Assembly: GCA_964396185.1 (NCBI GenBank)
Contig: CAYNEI010000026.1
Location: forward strand, 1 to 31,563
Direction of reading: 5' to 3'
DNA length: 31,563 nucleotides
Source of the DNA: CAYNEI01 sp964396185
GTDB taxonomy: Archaea > Thermoplasmatota > SW-10-69-26
Part shown: one piece after another, positions 1 through 9,082 of the stretch
How positions within the stretch are numbered: position 1 is the first letter of the stretch
How the letters are laid out: each line of letters begins with the position of its first letter
The notes under the pieces: model-generated
Database searches by the model: none
What the model was told of the DNA's origin: nothing
What the model saw: only the letters and a program-made list of their open reading frames with translations
Made by a program: the position numbers and the translations under genes

Positions 1-30
1 GTTACCCGCCCGCGACGGCCGAAGGGTAAC
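1..30. repeat. Inverted repeat, 7-bp arms
   Basis: GTTACCC at 1-7 is repeated as its exact reverse complement GGGTAAC at 24-30 around a 16-base loop. It lies at the window edge, about 55 bases beyond the stop codon of the first minus-strand lipoprotein gene. It could be a transcript-end hairpin or an operator of a gene outside the window. No T-run follows it on either strand. The rest of 31-85 shows nothing recognisable. Confidence 0.35.
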
Positions 31-85
31 CCAGCAGGCAACGATGCGGCCACCGCCGATCGACTGATGCATGGTCGCCTTGGGT

Positions 86-1630
86 CTACGAGCTGCTTGC
101 GTTGGTTAGAGCCCCTGGCCGCTGGATGTGTGCGATGAACGCATCGGCCTGCTGGTTGCGCGTGTCCACCCAGACCGGGTAGGCCATGCCTTCCGAGTGG
201 TCGATGTCGATGTAGTCGCCCATGAAGATCATCCCGTTCTGGTGGTGGCTGTACTGCTCGTCCACGGCCACCTCGCTCACGCGCAGGTTCTCGCTCCACG
301 TCTCGCCGCCATCGGTGGAGTAGGCGTGGTAGAGGTGGAAGCGGTGGTTGTCCGGGTCGTCGCGCTTGTCGTACCAGACCATGTCCACGGTGCCATCCGG
401 GCCGACCCCGATGGCGGGCATGAACTGATCCTTGCCTGAGTCCGGCGCGTCGTCGTGGACCCGGGTGGGCGGGCTCCACGTGCTCCCGTGGTCGGTGGAG
501 CGCGAGACGAGCACCTCGCCGTCACCGGTGGCGTGGTCCATCCAGGCCACGTACAGGTTGCCGCCGTGCGGCCCGTCGGTGCGGTCCACGGCCATGCTGG
601 GCAGGGTGAACATGCGGAAGGTCGAGTTGTCCAAAGCCGTCCACCCGAAGGGCCCCTGGGGCGGCGGGTTCGTGTAGGTCCCCACCACGGTGGGCTCGCT
701 CCAGTCCAGCCCATCCCCGCTGTGGCTCACCAGCACGTTCTCGCCGTCGATGGCGGCCATCCAGGCGTGGTTGTCCGCATCCCAGTCGACCCACGGCAAG
801 AAGCCCGGCCACTCCGGGTTCACGGGCTGCCACTCGGCCCACGAGCGGCCCTTGTCCGTGCTCACGGAGCAGACCATATCACCCTGCGGGGTGAGCTGCT
901 CGGCTGGCGTGCCGCCGGAGTCGGCTTGCTCGCTTCGATCCCAGCAGAGCAGCACGTTCCCGTTCGGGGCCACGCTGATCCACTGCTTGTCGTGTTCGAG
1001 GCGCGGGCCGAAGGCGACCTCGCGCACGATGGGCCAGGTCTCCCCGCCGTCGTCGCTGACGAGCACGTACATGCTCGAGCAGGTCCAGAGCCAGTCGTTG
1101 AAGCCCCCGCTCGGATGGACCCCGTCGCCGGTCTTGGAGCCTGAGATGGCATCGCACTGGTAGGGCATGACGGTCCAGTAGGCCGTCCCGTCGGGGCCGA
1201 AGGCCAGCACGGGATCGGTGGCGCACCAGAACTTGGAGAACTCCTCGTGGGCAGGGTAGGTGGGATCCTCGAGCCGGTGCCAGTTCGAGCCCGGCAGGTT
1301 GCTGTTCTCCCATGTGCGCCCGCCGTCCTTGGTGACGTAGATCCCGTCCCAGACGCAGTCCCCGGCCTCGCTTGGCGTGTAGTCCTTGCCGCTTGCCAGG
1401 ATGTTGTCCGGATCGGTGGGGTTGACCGCGATGGACAGCTCGTTGGCCTCTCTGGCATCCGGGTCCACCGTGGCCTCGAGGTTGCACACCCCGTCCAGGC
1501 ACACCAGCTCGGCGGCGGGCGGCCGGTCAAGCGCGTCTGCTGCGTCCGCGCCGTCCTCGTCGCTGTCACCCAGGCAGCCGAGCAGGGGAGCGGTCACGGT
1601 CAAGAGCGCCAGGAGGAGCACGCGGGCCAT
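86..1630 (-). CDS. BNR/Asp-box propeller lipoprotein
   Basis: A secreted lipoprotein of 514 residues, probably a surface beta-propeller of the sialidase/BNR superfamily. I start it at the ATG at 1630 because the leader then reads directly into a lipobox (A-P-L-L-G-C, Cys19) and a TATA-like CTTATG lies 23 bases upstream. The upstream in-frame extension is Arg/Pro-rich and does not resemble a leader. Asp boxes are visible along the chain (TKDGGRTW, SDDGGETW, STDKGRSW, STDHGSTW, STDGGETW), each marking a blade turn. It is a paralog of the next gene at 1731: both begin the propeller with N-P-T-D-P-D-N and share a Y/F-D-K/R-R-x-D-P-D-N motif near the C-terminus. No sialidase Arg triad could be assigned, so glycosidase activity is not shown; it may be a binding or scaffold propeller. 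The stop is TAG. Confidence 0.85.
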   Translation of the reverse strand: MARVLLLALLTVTAPLLGCLGDSDEDGADAADALDRPPAAELVCLDGVCNLEATVDPDAREANELSIAVNPTDPDNILASGKDYTPSEAGDCVWDGIYVTKDGGRTWENSNLPGSNWHRLEDPTYPAHEEFSKFWCATDPVLAFGPDGTAYWTVMPYQCDAISGSKTGDGVHPSGGFNDWLWTCSSMYVLVSDDGGETWPIVREVAFGPRLEHDKQWISVAPNGNVLLCWDRSEQADSGGTPAEQLTPQGDMVCSVSTDKGRSWAEWQPVNPEWPGFLPWVDWDADNHAWMAAIDGENVLVSHSGDGLDWSEPTVVGTYTNPPPQGPFGWTALDNSTFRMFTLPSMAVDRTDGPHGGNLYVAWMDHATGDGEVLVSRSTDHGSTWSPPTRVHDDAPDSGKDQFMPAIGVGPDGTVDMVWYDKRDDPDNHRFHLYHAYSTDGGETWSENLRVSEVAVDEQYSHHQNGMIFMGDYIDIDHSEGMAYPVWVDTRNQQADAFIAHIQRPGALTNASSS

Positions 1631-1653
1631 GGGGCGCAGTCCCACGGCTCCCC

Positions 1654-1666
1654 CATAAGCGTTGTT
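1654..1666 (-). promoter_or_regulatory. Leaderless archaeal promoter (TATA box)
   Basis: On the minus strand, AACAACGCTTATG ends 23 bases before the ATG at 1630. The same 13-mer with one change precedes the gene at 3200 at identical spacing. The box at -24 to -29 from the start codon is where archaeal TBP would bind if transcription began at the start codon itself. AACAAC may be the BRE part. No Shine-Dalgarno sequence lies between. Confidence 0.65.
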
Positions 1667-1730
1667 GGTGCCAGGTGCGCGAGAAGAGGGCTCTCGGGAG
1701 TTGGGATGCCGTGCGCGTCGGTGCTGAGGA

Positions 1731-3200
1731 TCAGCCAGGCCTCGTGGCGTGCCCGACGGCCACGACGGGCTCACCGCCCAGGCTCGTATCAGGAACGGCG
1801 AACCAGACGTCGTCACCCACGGCGTCGATGCCGAGGTAGTCGCCGATGAAGGGACGCTTCTCCTGGTGGACGCCTAGATCGCCGTCCCAGCTCACGGTGG
1901 TGACGCGCTGGTCGGTCCACGTCTCGCCGCCATCGGTGCTGTGGCTCCAGGTCACATCGTTGAGGCGGTTGTCCGGATCCCAGCGGCGATCGAAGAAGAT
2001 GGTATGCACGCTGCCATCATCGGCCACGACCAGGTTGGCCATGTACTGGTGATGCTCGCTCTGCTCGTGGACGAGCACGGGCTGGCTCCAGGTGCGCCCG
2101 TCGTCAACGCTCTTGCGCAGGAACACGTCGGCGTCGTTGCCGTTCCACGATTGGTACACGACGTAGAGGGTCCCGCGGTTGGGCCCGTCGGTGAGGTCGT
2201 AGGCCATCTCCATGAACCCGGCGCCGCTGCGGTGCTCGGTCTCCTCGAAGCTCTCTGGGAGGGCTTGGAAGCTGAAGCCCGGGTTCGTGTCGAGGAACGT
2301 GGCTCCATCATCGGTGCTGCGGGCCAGGAACACGCCCCCGAACTCGTCTGGCTGGGGGTCCTCCGGGTCGGGGCCGACGAAGCCCACGGTGATGGTCCCC
2401 TCCGGTGAGACGGCCAGGGTCTTACAGGCGTGGGTTCCGGGGAACTGCTCGGGCGTGACCTTGACCGGCGGTTCAGCGCTTTGCCCTTGGTCCCGCGAGG
2501 CAACCACGTGGCACCAGGCCCCGGCATCGATGCTGTTGATCGCCTCCAGGATCGTTCCCGTGGTCGGGCTGACTGCCATCCGGGCGTAGTCGGTCACCGT
2601 ACCCTTGTCCTCGTGGAAGGTGATCGGTTCCTCCCACGTGAGCCCGCCGTCGTTGCTGCGGGTCAGCAGCACCTTCCACCCCTGGGGTAGCGGGGAGAGC
2701 CCCATGGTGGCATCGTACTGGTGGACACCCAGGCTGTACATCTCCACCCCGTAGTACAGGGTCCCGTCGGCCCCGAACACGAACATGGGGTCGGTGTTGC
2801 AGCCGTACCCCCAGTACGGCTCACCCGGCATGCGCTGGTCGTAAGGGCCGCCGATGTGGACCTCCTCCCAGGTGCGAGCCGCGTCGTGGGTGAGGTAGAC
2901 GCCGTTCCAGGTGCAGTCGTCGCTGTAGTCAGGATGGTTGTCCTTCACACCGACGACGACGTTGTCCGGGTCGGTGGGGTTGATCTTCAGCCACATCTCG
3001 GCTTTGGTGGCCGGTGAGTAGGAAGCCCTGACCAGGCATTCCTGGGGCCACTCGCCAGCCGAGAGCTCGCCCAGGGTGCAGTCCAGCTCCCAGGCCGCCT
3101 CGGTGGGGACCGTTGGGCTGGGTGAGGCTTGGTCGCCCCCGCCCATGCAGCCGGCCAAGGCTGGAGAGAGGAGCAAGGCAACGGCCAGGATGCGTAGCAC
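1731..3200 (-). CDS. BNR/Asp-box propeller lipoprotein
   Basis: A 489-residue lipoprotein with the leader S-P-A-L-A-G-C (Cys18) followed by a Ser/Pro/Thr linker. The start is GTG at 3200, the first in-frame start after a stop, with a TATA-like GTTATG 23 bases upstream, so it is probably leaderless. Asp boxes include SNDGGLTW, STDDGATF, SVDDGRTW and STDGGETW, with a degenerate THDAARTW near the N-terminus. The protein is collinear with its neighbour at 86-1630, indicating tandem duplication, but the two are well diverged. They have separate promoters rather than an overlap. The fold (surface propeller) is fairly secure; the ligand or substrate is unknown. Homologs are often annotated as exo-alpha-sialidase, but I see no catalytic triad to justify that. 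Confidence 0.85.
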   Translation of the reverse strand: MLRILAVALLLSPALAGCMGGGDQASPSPTVPTEAAWELDCTLGELSAGEWPQECLVRASYSPATKAEMWLKINPTDPDNVVVGVKDNHPDYSDDCTWNGVYLTHDAARTWEEVHIGGPYDQRMPGEPYWGYGCNTDPMFVFGADGTLYYGVEMYSLGVHQYDATMGLSPLPQGWKVLLTRSNDGGLTWEEPITFHEDKGTVTDYARMAVSPTTGTILEAINSIDAGAWCHVVASRDQGQSAEPPVKVTPEQFPGTHACKTLAVSPEGTITVGFVGPDPEDPQPDEFGGVFLARSTDDGATFLDTNPGFSFQALPESFEETEHRSGAGFMEMAYDLTDGPNRGTLYVVYQSWNGNDADVFLRKSVDDGRTWSQPVLVHEQSEHHQYMANLVVADDGSVHTIFFDRRWDPDNRLNDVTWSHSTDGGETWTDQRVTTVSWDGDLGVHQEKRPFIGDYLGIDAVGDDVWFAVPDTSLGGEPVVAVGHATRPG

Positions 3201-3223
3201 CCACCCTCATCGGACCCAGCGGT

Positions 3224-3236
3224 CATAACCGTTGTT
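3224..3236 (-). promoter_or_regulatory. Leaderless archaeal promoter (TATA box)
   Basis: The minus strand reads AACAACGGTTATG ending 23 bases before the GTG start at 3200. It differs from the box at 1654-1666 in one base and keeps the same distance to the start codon. It lies in the 81-base gap before the fibre-protein gene. Confidence 0.65.
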
Positions 3237-3281
3237 CGCAACGCTGCTGGCGGGCGCACGGGTTCAGCAGGGGCGTGCGGC

Positions 3282-6200
3282 TTACTGACTGAACGTCGTC
3301 GTCACCGTCCCCATCCACCAGAAGTCGTTCGTGCGCCGGGTGAGCTCGACATCGGTGTAGTGCTCGCCCCCGCCGCCCCACGGGTTGCCGAAGCTGCAGT
3401 CGAGCTTGTGGACGCTCTCCGAGTCGTCGTACACGGTGAAGATCGTGCCCGAGGCGGTCCCGCCCGGGATGTCCACGTAGGCGTTGGCCGCAGCCCCCGT
3501 CTCGGTGATGCCCGTGCAGGCCACGGTCTGGTGGCCGCTGGACGGGATGGTGTCCACGGTCCGGATCTGGAAGCCGCCATTGGTGCCGTCGCGCTCAAGG
3601 GAGAGCAGGTCCGTGGCCGCCACTGGAGAGCCCGCGCTGGAGGTCCGGGTGATGACCTGGCGGGTGAGCGTGCCGTGGGGAGGGGTCGCGCCCACAGACT
3701 CGTCGCCCATGCGAACCGTGCCCTCGATGCGGGCATCGCCTGAGACGTGGAGAGCGGCTTCCGGAGCGTTCGTGTTGATCCCGACGCCGCCGTCAGCTTC
3801 GACGAGGAACTGGTCCACACCCGTCGAGGTGAACTCAGCGATCGAGCTGTCCGACCAGACGAACGAGCCCCTGTGGCTCGCGTTGGCTGCCTTGCCAGCG
3901 GCCAAGCTGGTCGCTCCACCAGCGTTGTTTTGGAGGCCTCCAGGGATGGCTCCGAAGGCTCCCGTGACCGTGTTGCCACTGCCGCCGGCGATCGTCCCGT
4001 GGGTGGCATCGACCGAGTTGGCGGCGTGTTCCACGATCAAGGCCTCGCCGTTCTGGTTCTCAGAGGTCGTCGAGGGCCCGCCACCACCGATCGTGGCGTA
4101 CGGTGCGCTGCCGGCGACCTCGTTCTCGCCCCCGCCACCGATGGCACCGTGGTGCGCGCCAACCGTGTTCTCCCTTCCGCCGGAGATGGTGGCGGAGTTG
4201 CCCGTGGCGTGGTTCGTGACGCCGCCACCGACGGCTGCGAAGCTTCCTGTAGCGTCGTTGCCCCCGCCACCGGCGACGGTTGCCATGGTCGCCTCTGCCC
4301 AGTTGGCCGCTCCGCCGCTGACCGTGGCGAAGTCGGCATCCCCCGGGTCCCCGTTCTCGTTGCCAGCGAGGTTGTTCCAACCGCCACCGATGGTCGAGAA
4401 GTCGTCGGTGACGCGGTTGGCTTGTACGATGTCGGCCCCGGAGCCGTCGTCGTGCGTGCCACCGCCGGAGATCGTGGCACCCTTCACGCCGCTGGCGACA
4501 CTGTTCGCATGGGAGCCACCGATCAGGTTGGGTGCTTCGGGGCCGTTGATGCTCTCCGCGGTTCCAGGCTCGTAGCGCATGACCGTGGAGTTGTTCACCC
4601 GGAACTCGAGGGCCTCGTGGTCCGTGGTGCCCAGGAAGTTCGTGCCCGCCAGCGTGCCCGCGTTGCCGCCGAGCAGCCATGCGTTCACCGCAGTCTCTGG
4701 ATCCGCGCAGGCCCAGAACGGCTGTGGGACGGTCTCGCCCGCGCCGGGCGGGATGCCGAAGTCGACTTGGGCGATCTGGTCCTCGCTGCACCCGAGACCT
4801 GCCAGGGTGTCTCGATCTTCCGCACAGGTCCAGGAGAAGCCATCGTATCTGAGGATCTGGCCAGAGCTGCAGGGGCTGATGGAGAACTCGGTCCCGCTAA
4901 GCGCGAGACCGTCGCCGGCGGTGTAGGTGGTGTCGCCGTCGGTGGAGCACCGCCAGAACAACGCCGAACCGTCAGGAGTGTCGAAGATCAACCGGCGGGC
5001 GATCTCGCCGTCGGCGCAGTCGAGATCACCCAGGGTGTCCGTGTTCGGATCCACGGTGTCGACGTCCTCGGCACACCCCCACACCGTCCCGTTGAGCTTG
5101 GCGACCTGGCCGCTCTCGCAGGCCAAGCTCGCTTGGGCCAACGCGTTGACCGTCGGATCGCTCTCCTCGGTGATGCCGACCTGATCGGTCGAGCAGATCC
5201 AGCTCGAGCCGTTGAAGCGCGTGATCGCCTCGTCGGCGCACACGAGCTCGCCGAGTGCGTCCGTATCTCGATCGACCTCGCAAACGATCGTCCCGTCCTG
5301 GTTGATCGATCGGATCGAGGACCCCTCTGGGCAGGCGGCCGAGACACGGCGCTGGAAGCTGGCCGGGTCCACGGCAAGGGCCAGATCACCCTCAGCGCCC
5401 CCGCCGAGCAGGCCGTCACCCGCAGAGATGGCTGTCACGTCACCAGGCACGAAGGCCAGGTCAGCCTGGCCGATGGAGCCGTCCACGATATGGGCCCCTC
5501 GCAGGGCACTGTCCTGCACGTGCTCGCCGGCGATGGCATCCGGCGCGAGCTGGTCGCTCGTGATGCTGCCTGGCGCGATGGAGAGCGTGACGTCCCCTGC
5601 ATCCCCCCCTCCGGCGAGCCCGTCGCCGGCCAACACGGCGGTGATGTCGCCGGGGTTGGCTTGATCCGTGGCGCACACGATGGCGCCGGCGGTCGTGATC
5701 CCCTGGACGATCTCGCCGGCCTGGCAGAGCTGGTCGCTGAGCGCGAAATCGGACCCGTCGTACGTGGTGTCCGTGTCGAGATCATCATCGCAGGCCCACA
5801 ACCCATCTCCTTGGGCCTTCAGGACCTCACCGGTGCCGCAGGGTGCGACCCGGAACGTGCTGTCCTCGAGCACGAGCCCGTTGCCGGCGAAGAACTGGCG
5901 GCCCTGGTCGAGAGCGCAGGAGACCTGGCCGTCAGCGTGGATGGCGGTGACCATGGCCCCCTCGCCGCAGGCCCCCTCGACGCGCACCTGGACCTGGGAG
6001 GAGTCGACGAAGAGCGTCACGGCACCGGCGTCCCCGCCACCGCCGAGCCCGAAGCCGGTGTGGACGGCGTCGATGTCCGAGCCCGGGCTCTCGCAGCCAG
6101 CGACGGTGGCGAAGGCTGTGCAGACCCGGTCGCCGCCGAAGCGCAGCCCGCCGCCGTCGCCGGCGCCATCGAGCGCGCCGTTCTCGAACCAGACGCGGCC

Positions 6201-6587
6201 GCCGTCGAAGACGATGTCGTTGTCGCCCATGTCCAGCGTGCCGTTCATCTCATCACCGCACTCGTTGACCACGTTCGGGTCGTCGGTGCAGGGCCCATCC
6301 GCGCCGGGGAGCTCGATGAGCTCATGGTCGGATCTTGTGGTGTTCAGATCCGCGTCCAGATGGGGACGGTCAGTGGTGTTGGTCGCGTTGGTCGTGTCAG
6401 GTGCGTCCCTCGCGTCGAGCCCCTGGGTGGTGTTGGCCGGCAGGGGGACGCTCTGGTCGCGCAGCGTCGAGTTCCCAGGCGCTTCCATGTCGGCTGAGCT
6501 GGCCAGGCCAGGGGCTAGGGGTGCTAGGAGGAGCACGAGGCTGAGACCCCAGATCAAGGGTCGGGGTCCCAGCGTGTCGAGGCGCAT
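3282..6587 (-). CDS. Secreted fibre protein with YadA-head-like repeats
   Basis: A 1101-residue secreted protein with an N-terminal hydrophobic signal (about 11-31) and no lipobox. Residues 36-90 form a linker rich in N-x-S/T sequons. Residues about 115-640 hold repeats of two kinds: G-D-G-L-x-G-G-G strands (near 179, 320, 389) and nine Cys pairs 15-27 residues apart (207/224, 250/266, 288/305, 419/436, 450/465, 490/505, 524/547, 573/588, 600/627), many reading C-x-x-G-x-I...W-x-C. Residues about 684-900 are repeats of I/V-x-G-G-x-x-N-x-A-x-G, like the beta-roll head of trimeric adhesins such as YadA. The C-terminus (945-1101) is a further beta region. It is the second gene of an operon: the upstream stop TGA abuts this ATG and GGAGG lies 8 bases before the start. 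A trimeric surface fibre or adhesin is inferred. A provirus tail fibre is possible, but no other viral genes are present. Confidence 0.85.
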   Translation of the reverse strand: MRLDTLGPRPLIWGLSLVLLLAPLAPGLASSADMEAPGNSTLRDQSVPLPANTTQGLDARDAPDTTNATNTTDRPHLDADLNTTRSDHELIELPGADGPCTDDPNVVNECGDEMNGTLDMGDNDIVFDGGRVWFENGALDGAGDGGGLRFGGDRVCTAFATVAGCESPGSDIDAVHTGFGLGGGGDAGAVTLFVDSSQVQVRVEGACGEGAMVTAIHADGQVSCALDQGRQFFAGNGLVLEDSTFRVAPCGTGEVLKAQGDGLWACDDDLDTDTTYDGSDFALSDQLCQAGEIVQGITTAGAIVCATDQANPGDITAVLAGDGLAGGGDAGDVTLSIAPGSITSDQLAPDAIAGEHVQDSALRGAHIVDGSIGQADLAFVPGDVTAISAGDGLLGGGAEGDLALAVDPASFQRRVSAACPEGSSIRSINQDGTIVCEVDRDTDALGELVCADEAITRFNGSSWICSTDQVGITEESDPTVNALAQASLACESGQVAKLNGTVWGCAEDVDTVDPNTDTLGDLDCADGEIARRLIFDTPDGSALFWRCSTDGDTTYTAGDGLALSGTEFSISPCSSGQILRYDGFSWTCAEDRDTLAGLGCSEDQIAQVDFGIPPGAGETVPQPFWACADPETAVNAWLLGGNAGTLAGTNFLGTTDHEALEFRVNNSTVMRYEPGTAESINGPEAPNLIGGSHANSVASGVKGATISGGGTHDDGSGADIVQANRVTDDFSTIGGGWNNLAGNENGDPGDADFATVSGGAANWAEATMATVAGGGGNDATGSFAAVGGGVTNHATGNSATISGGRENTVGAHHGAIGGGGENEVAGSAPYATIGGGGPSTTSENQNGEALIVEHAANSVDATHGTIAGGSGNTVTGAFGAIPGGLQNNAGGATSLAAGKAANASHRGSFVWSDSSIAEFTSTGVDQFLVEADGGVGINTNAPEAALHVSGDARIEGTVRMGDESVGATPPHGTLTRQVITRTSSAGSPVAATDLLSLERDGTNGGFQIRTVDTIPSSGHQTVACTGITETGAAANAYVDIPGGTASGTIFTVYDDSESVHKLDCSFGNPWGGGGEHYTDVELTRRTNDFWWMGTVTTTFSQ

Positions 6588-9020
6588 TCAGCTCGCCTCC
6601 TCCGGGGTCTCGACGAGCTGGTGCAGGGCCGCCTCAAGGGTGGCCAGCCGGGCTTCGAGCTCGTCGATGCGCTCGTCCCGCTGCTCGATCTCCTCGACCA
6701 ACCCCTGGATCGCGGCCAGGGCAACGCCGTCGGCGTCCACCTGGCTGATGTGCCGCTCGTCCTCGCCCAGCCCGAAGGCGGCGTAGAAGTCCTGGGCCAT
6801 GGGGCCCATGTGGCGCACGTCAGGGGACTGGGCCTTGTACTGCCACTCGTAGAGCGGGAGGTCTGTGATTCGGTCGAGCACGGTGGTGGGTTCGACGGGA
6901 TCAAGAGCGGTCTTGGTGTTTCGGTCGGAGACCGCTGACCAGGACCCGGAGCCGCGGGGGAGCTCGGCGCCGACCTGGCCATCCGGTGTAGTGAGCAGGG
7001 TGAAGCCGTTGGGTGCCCGTGCGATCAGGCGGCCGGCGTCAGGCTCGTCGATGAGCAGCCTAAGCTCACCGGTCCCCTGATCCCCGTACACGATAAGATC
7101 GCCGATGGACGACCATGAGAGGCTCGGGCTCACGCTTACTCTCTCTTCCGGCAGGAGTGTACGGATGGTCGTGTCTGTGCACCACTCGTCCGTGCAGCGC
7201 GCTGATTTGAGGTCTTGTGTAGCTTCGTCTCTGAAGACGAGCAAAGGGGGCGAGGACACGGGGCTGAGCGCGGCGGCCTGGACCCATACATCCGCCACGA
7301 CGCGGAGGTCCGGGCTCGTGCAGCCGGGGTCTGAGCAGGAGGCAAGGGACGGATTCTGGTCGGCGCCCGCGCTAACGTAAGCGATGATGGGGCCTTGGGA
7401 GCCCAGCTTGATGGAGGTGTCGCTGGCCGCGACTGTATCCTCAAGCACCCTGATGGTGGCCCCCGCACAGATGGAATCGTGGCAGTCGGCGACCCTGAGC
7501 GATGCGAAGTTGGGGTCCGCGTGGGTCGAACCGAGATACGCGATGACCGGTGTTCCATCCGCGCGGATGGCGATGCTAGACCCTGCCCCTCCAACCCCGA
7601 TGTCATGCGTGTTCTTCAGCGCACTCGTACACCGCGCGTCCGAACAGCTGACCACCGCCAGAGAGACCTCGTCCTCATCGGCGTAACTGACGATGGGCGA
7701 GCCATCCGGCTGGAGCGTCAAGCCGACGTCGAACCCCACATCGCCTGCCGCGTCGAGCGTCCGTATGGTGACCTCGACGCAGTCAGGGTCGTGACAGTCG
7801 GCTGCCTTCAGATCAGCGTTCACCATGTCCGTGTAAACGATGAACGGGTTGCCGCTCGACCTGGTCAGGACCTCTGCATCACCGAAGCCGGAACCGCTGA
7901 CCCCTTGGTCGATGGTTCTCTTGACCGTGCTCTCGCAGCGGAGATCCTGGCAGAGGATCGCCGTCAAGTCAGCCCCGGTCCTCGCGACGAGCATGGGGGT
8001 ACCGTCCTGCCGGAGCGTGAGCTTGCCAGAGAGGGTCTCGTCACTGAGGGTGCGCGTGAGGATCGGGTCTTGCAGGGCTGGCGGAGCACACCCGTCGCAG
8101 ATCGATGTTTGGTTGATCTGTAACTCAGGCTGGCCGGAGCTCGTCTCGGTGACGTGGAGGCGCGCCTGGGGGGTGGTTGTGCCTATGGAGACAGTGCCGC
8201 CGAACTGCGCCGCGCCAGCGGTACGAAGGGCAGCTCCGGAGCTGAGGTCCAGGGTTCCTCCGGTGAAGGTTGCATCCACATCACTCCGCAGGAACTGCCC
8301 AGCATCGAGCCCGCCCAACGTATCCGCATCCGGTGAGTCGAGATCCTGGGCACAAGCCCACGCGGCACCATCGAACTTGGCCACGTGGCCGCTGGAGCAG
8401 ACGAGTTCGTCCAGGGTGTCGGTGTCCTGGTCGGCCCCGCAGACCACCGATCCATCCTCTTGGATCGCGCTGACGACCGAGCCGGGTGAACAGCTCCCAT
8501 GCACCCGCGCCTGCACCTCGCCGTAATCAGCGCTAAGCGTAACCGAGCCCGGCGAGCCTGATGCGAGCAGCCCCGGTCCAGCCGAGACCTCTGTCAGGCC
8601 ACCGCAGCCCGGGATGTCGAGCACCTCGGTGCACACGCGGTCCCCACCGTAGCTCAGGCCCGTGCCGTCGTCGGTGCCACGCAGCTCGCCGTTGGTGAAG
8701 CGGATGGCCTCGTCGCCGACGAGGATGTCGGCGCCGTCGAGCACCAGGTTCCCGAACATGGTGTCGCCGTTGGCATCGACCCAGGAGTCCTCGCCGCCGA
8801 GCCCGGCAGGCGCCGTGTTCGGGGCGACGGGCTCGTTCGTCTCGACGAGCTCGATCACCGAGCCGTTGCGCTGGAGCGTGACGGAGCCATCGAGCTCGAG
8901 GGCTGTGGCGTTGGTCGCGGGTGCTAGCTCGGGGTCCGTCGTGCGCAGACTCTCGCTTAGCCCGACAGGGAGCACGAGGGTGAGCGCGAGCAGGCAGATC
9001 GTCAGGTGTCGTGGGTTCAT
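6588..9020 (-). CDS. Secreted Cys-repeat protein with C-terminal S74 domain
   Basis: An 810-residue secreted protein. I chose the ATG at 9020 over an in-frame TTG at 9029 because GGAGG lies 10 bases before the ATG but only one base before the TTG. A signal peptide covers about 5-24. Residues 85-230 resemble the neighbouring fibre protein, including its Cys-pair repeats and the same G-G-D-R-V-C segment. Residues about 315-655 contain six repeats of roughly 50 residues, each with C-x-D-x-x-C (CQDLRC, CHDPDC, CSDARC, CHDSIC, CSDPGC, CTDEWC) and most with an x-D-G-x-P-x-V strand, suggesting a six-bladed propeller. The C-terminus (about 698-800) matches the S74 intramolecular chaperone domain: it starts S-D-R-N-T-K (Ser and Lys five apart) and contains R-H-M-G-P-M-A-Q-D-F and V-D-A-D-G-V-A-L-A-A-I. 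A Leu/Glu heptad coiled coil follows. S74 domains trimerise fibres and then cleave themselves off. Confidence 0.88.
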   Translation of the reverse strand: MNPRHLTICLLALTLVLPVGLSESLRTTDPELAPATNATALELDGSVTLQRNGSVIELVETNEPVAPNTAPAGLGGEDSWVDANGDTMFGNLVLDGADILVGDEAIRFTNGELRGTDDGTGLSYGGDRVCTEVLDIPGCGGLTEVSAGPGLLASGSPGSVTLSADYGEVQARVHGSCSPGSVVSAIQEDGSVVCGADQDTDTLDELVCSSGHVAKFDGAAWACAQDLDSPDADTLGGLDAGQFLRSDVDATFTGGTLDLSSGAALRTAGAAQFGGTVSIGTTTPQARLHVTETSSGQPELQINQTSICDGCAPPALQDPILTRTLSDETLSGKLTLRQDGTPMLVARTGADLTAILCQDLRCESTVKRTIDQGVSGSGFGDAEVLTRSSGNPFIVYTDMVNADLKAADCHDPDCVEVTIRTLDAAGDVGFDVGLTLQPDGSPIVSYADEDEVSLAVVSCSDARCTSALKNTHDIGVGGAGSSIAIRADGTPVIAYLGSTHADPNFASLRVADCHDSICAGATIRVLEDTVAASDTSIKLGSQGPIIAYVSAGADQNPSLASCSDPGCTSPDLRVVADVWVQAAALSPVSSPPLLVFRDEATQDLKSARCTDEWCTDTTIRTLLPEERVSVSPSLSWSSIGDLIVYGDQGTGELRLLIDEPDAGRLIARAPNGFTLLTTPDGQVGAELPRGSGSWSAVSDRNTKTALDPVEPTTVLDRITDLPLYEWQYKAQSPDVRHMGPMAQDFYAAFGLGEDERHISQVDADGVALAAIQGLVEEIEQRDERIDELEARLATLEAALHQLVETPEEAS

Positions 9021-9030
9021 CTTGTCCAAG

Positions 9031-9035
9031 CCTCC
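9031..9035 (-). promoter_or_regulatory. Shine-Dalgarno deciding the fibre-operon start
   Basis: GGAGG on the minus strand, 10 bases upstream of the ATG at 9020. It is too close to the alternative TTG at 9029 to serve it, so it sets the start of the S74-domain gene. Confidence 0.6.
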
Positions 9036-9067
9036 AGGCCGTTGCTGGGCAGGTGGTCGGACGGAGA

Positions 9068-9078
9068 GGATATGAAGG
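9068..9078 (-). promoter_or_regulatory. TATA-like box of the fibre operon
   Basis: The minus strand reads CCTTCATATCC, the only A/T-rich stretch in the intergenic region. Initiation about 26 bases downstream would fall near 9045 and give a short leader of about 25 bases containing the GGAGG. This contrasts with the leaderless arrangement of several other genes here. Confidence 0.5.
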
Positions 9079-9082
9079 ACGT

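Noticed and set aside
86..3200. Calling the BNR proteins sialidases
   Set aside because: Asp boxes occur in many propellers; I could not place the Arg triad, the nucleophile Tyr or the R-I-P motif.
3747..6497. 916-codon open frame on the plus strand, antisense to the YadA-like fibre gene
   Set aside because: Its translation is Arg/Ala/Val-rich with no motif or signal. The minus strand encodes a coherent repeat protein with a signal peptide and Shine-Dalgarno. Long antisense frames are expected at this GC content.
3282..9020. Fibre genes as part of a provirus
   Set aside because: No capsid, terminase, portal, integrase or other tail genes are nearby. Both proteins have their own signal peptides, which phage tail fibres do not use.
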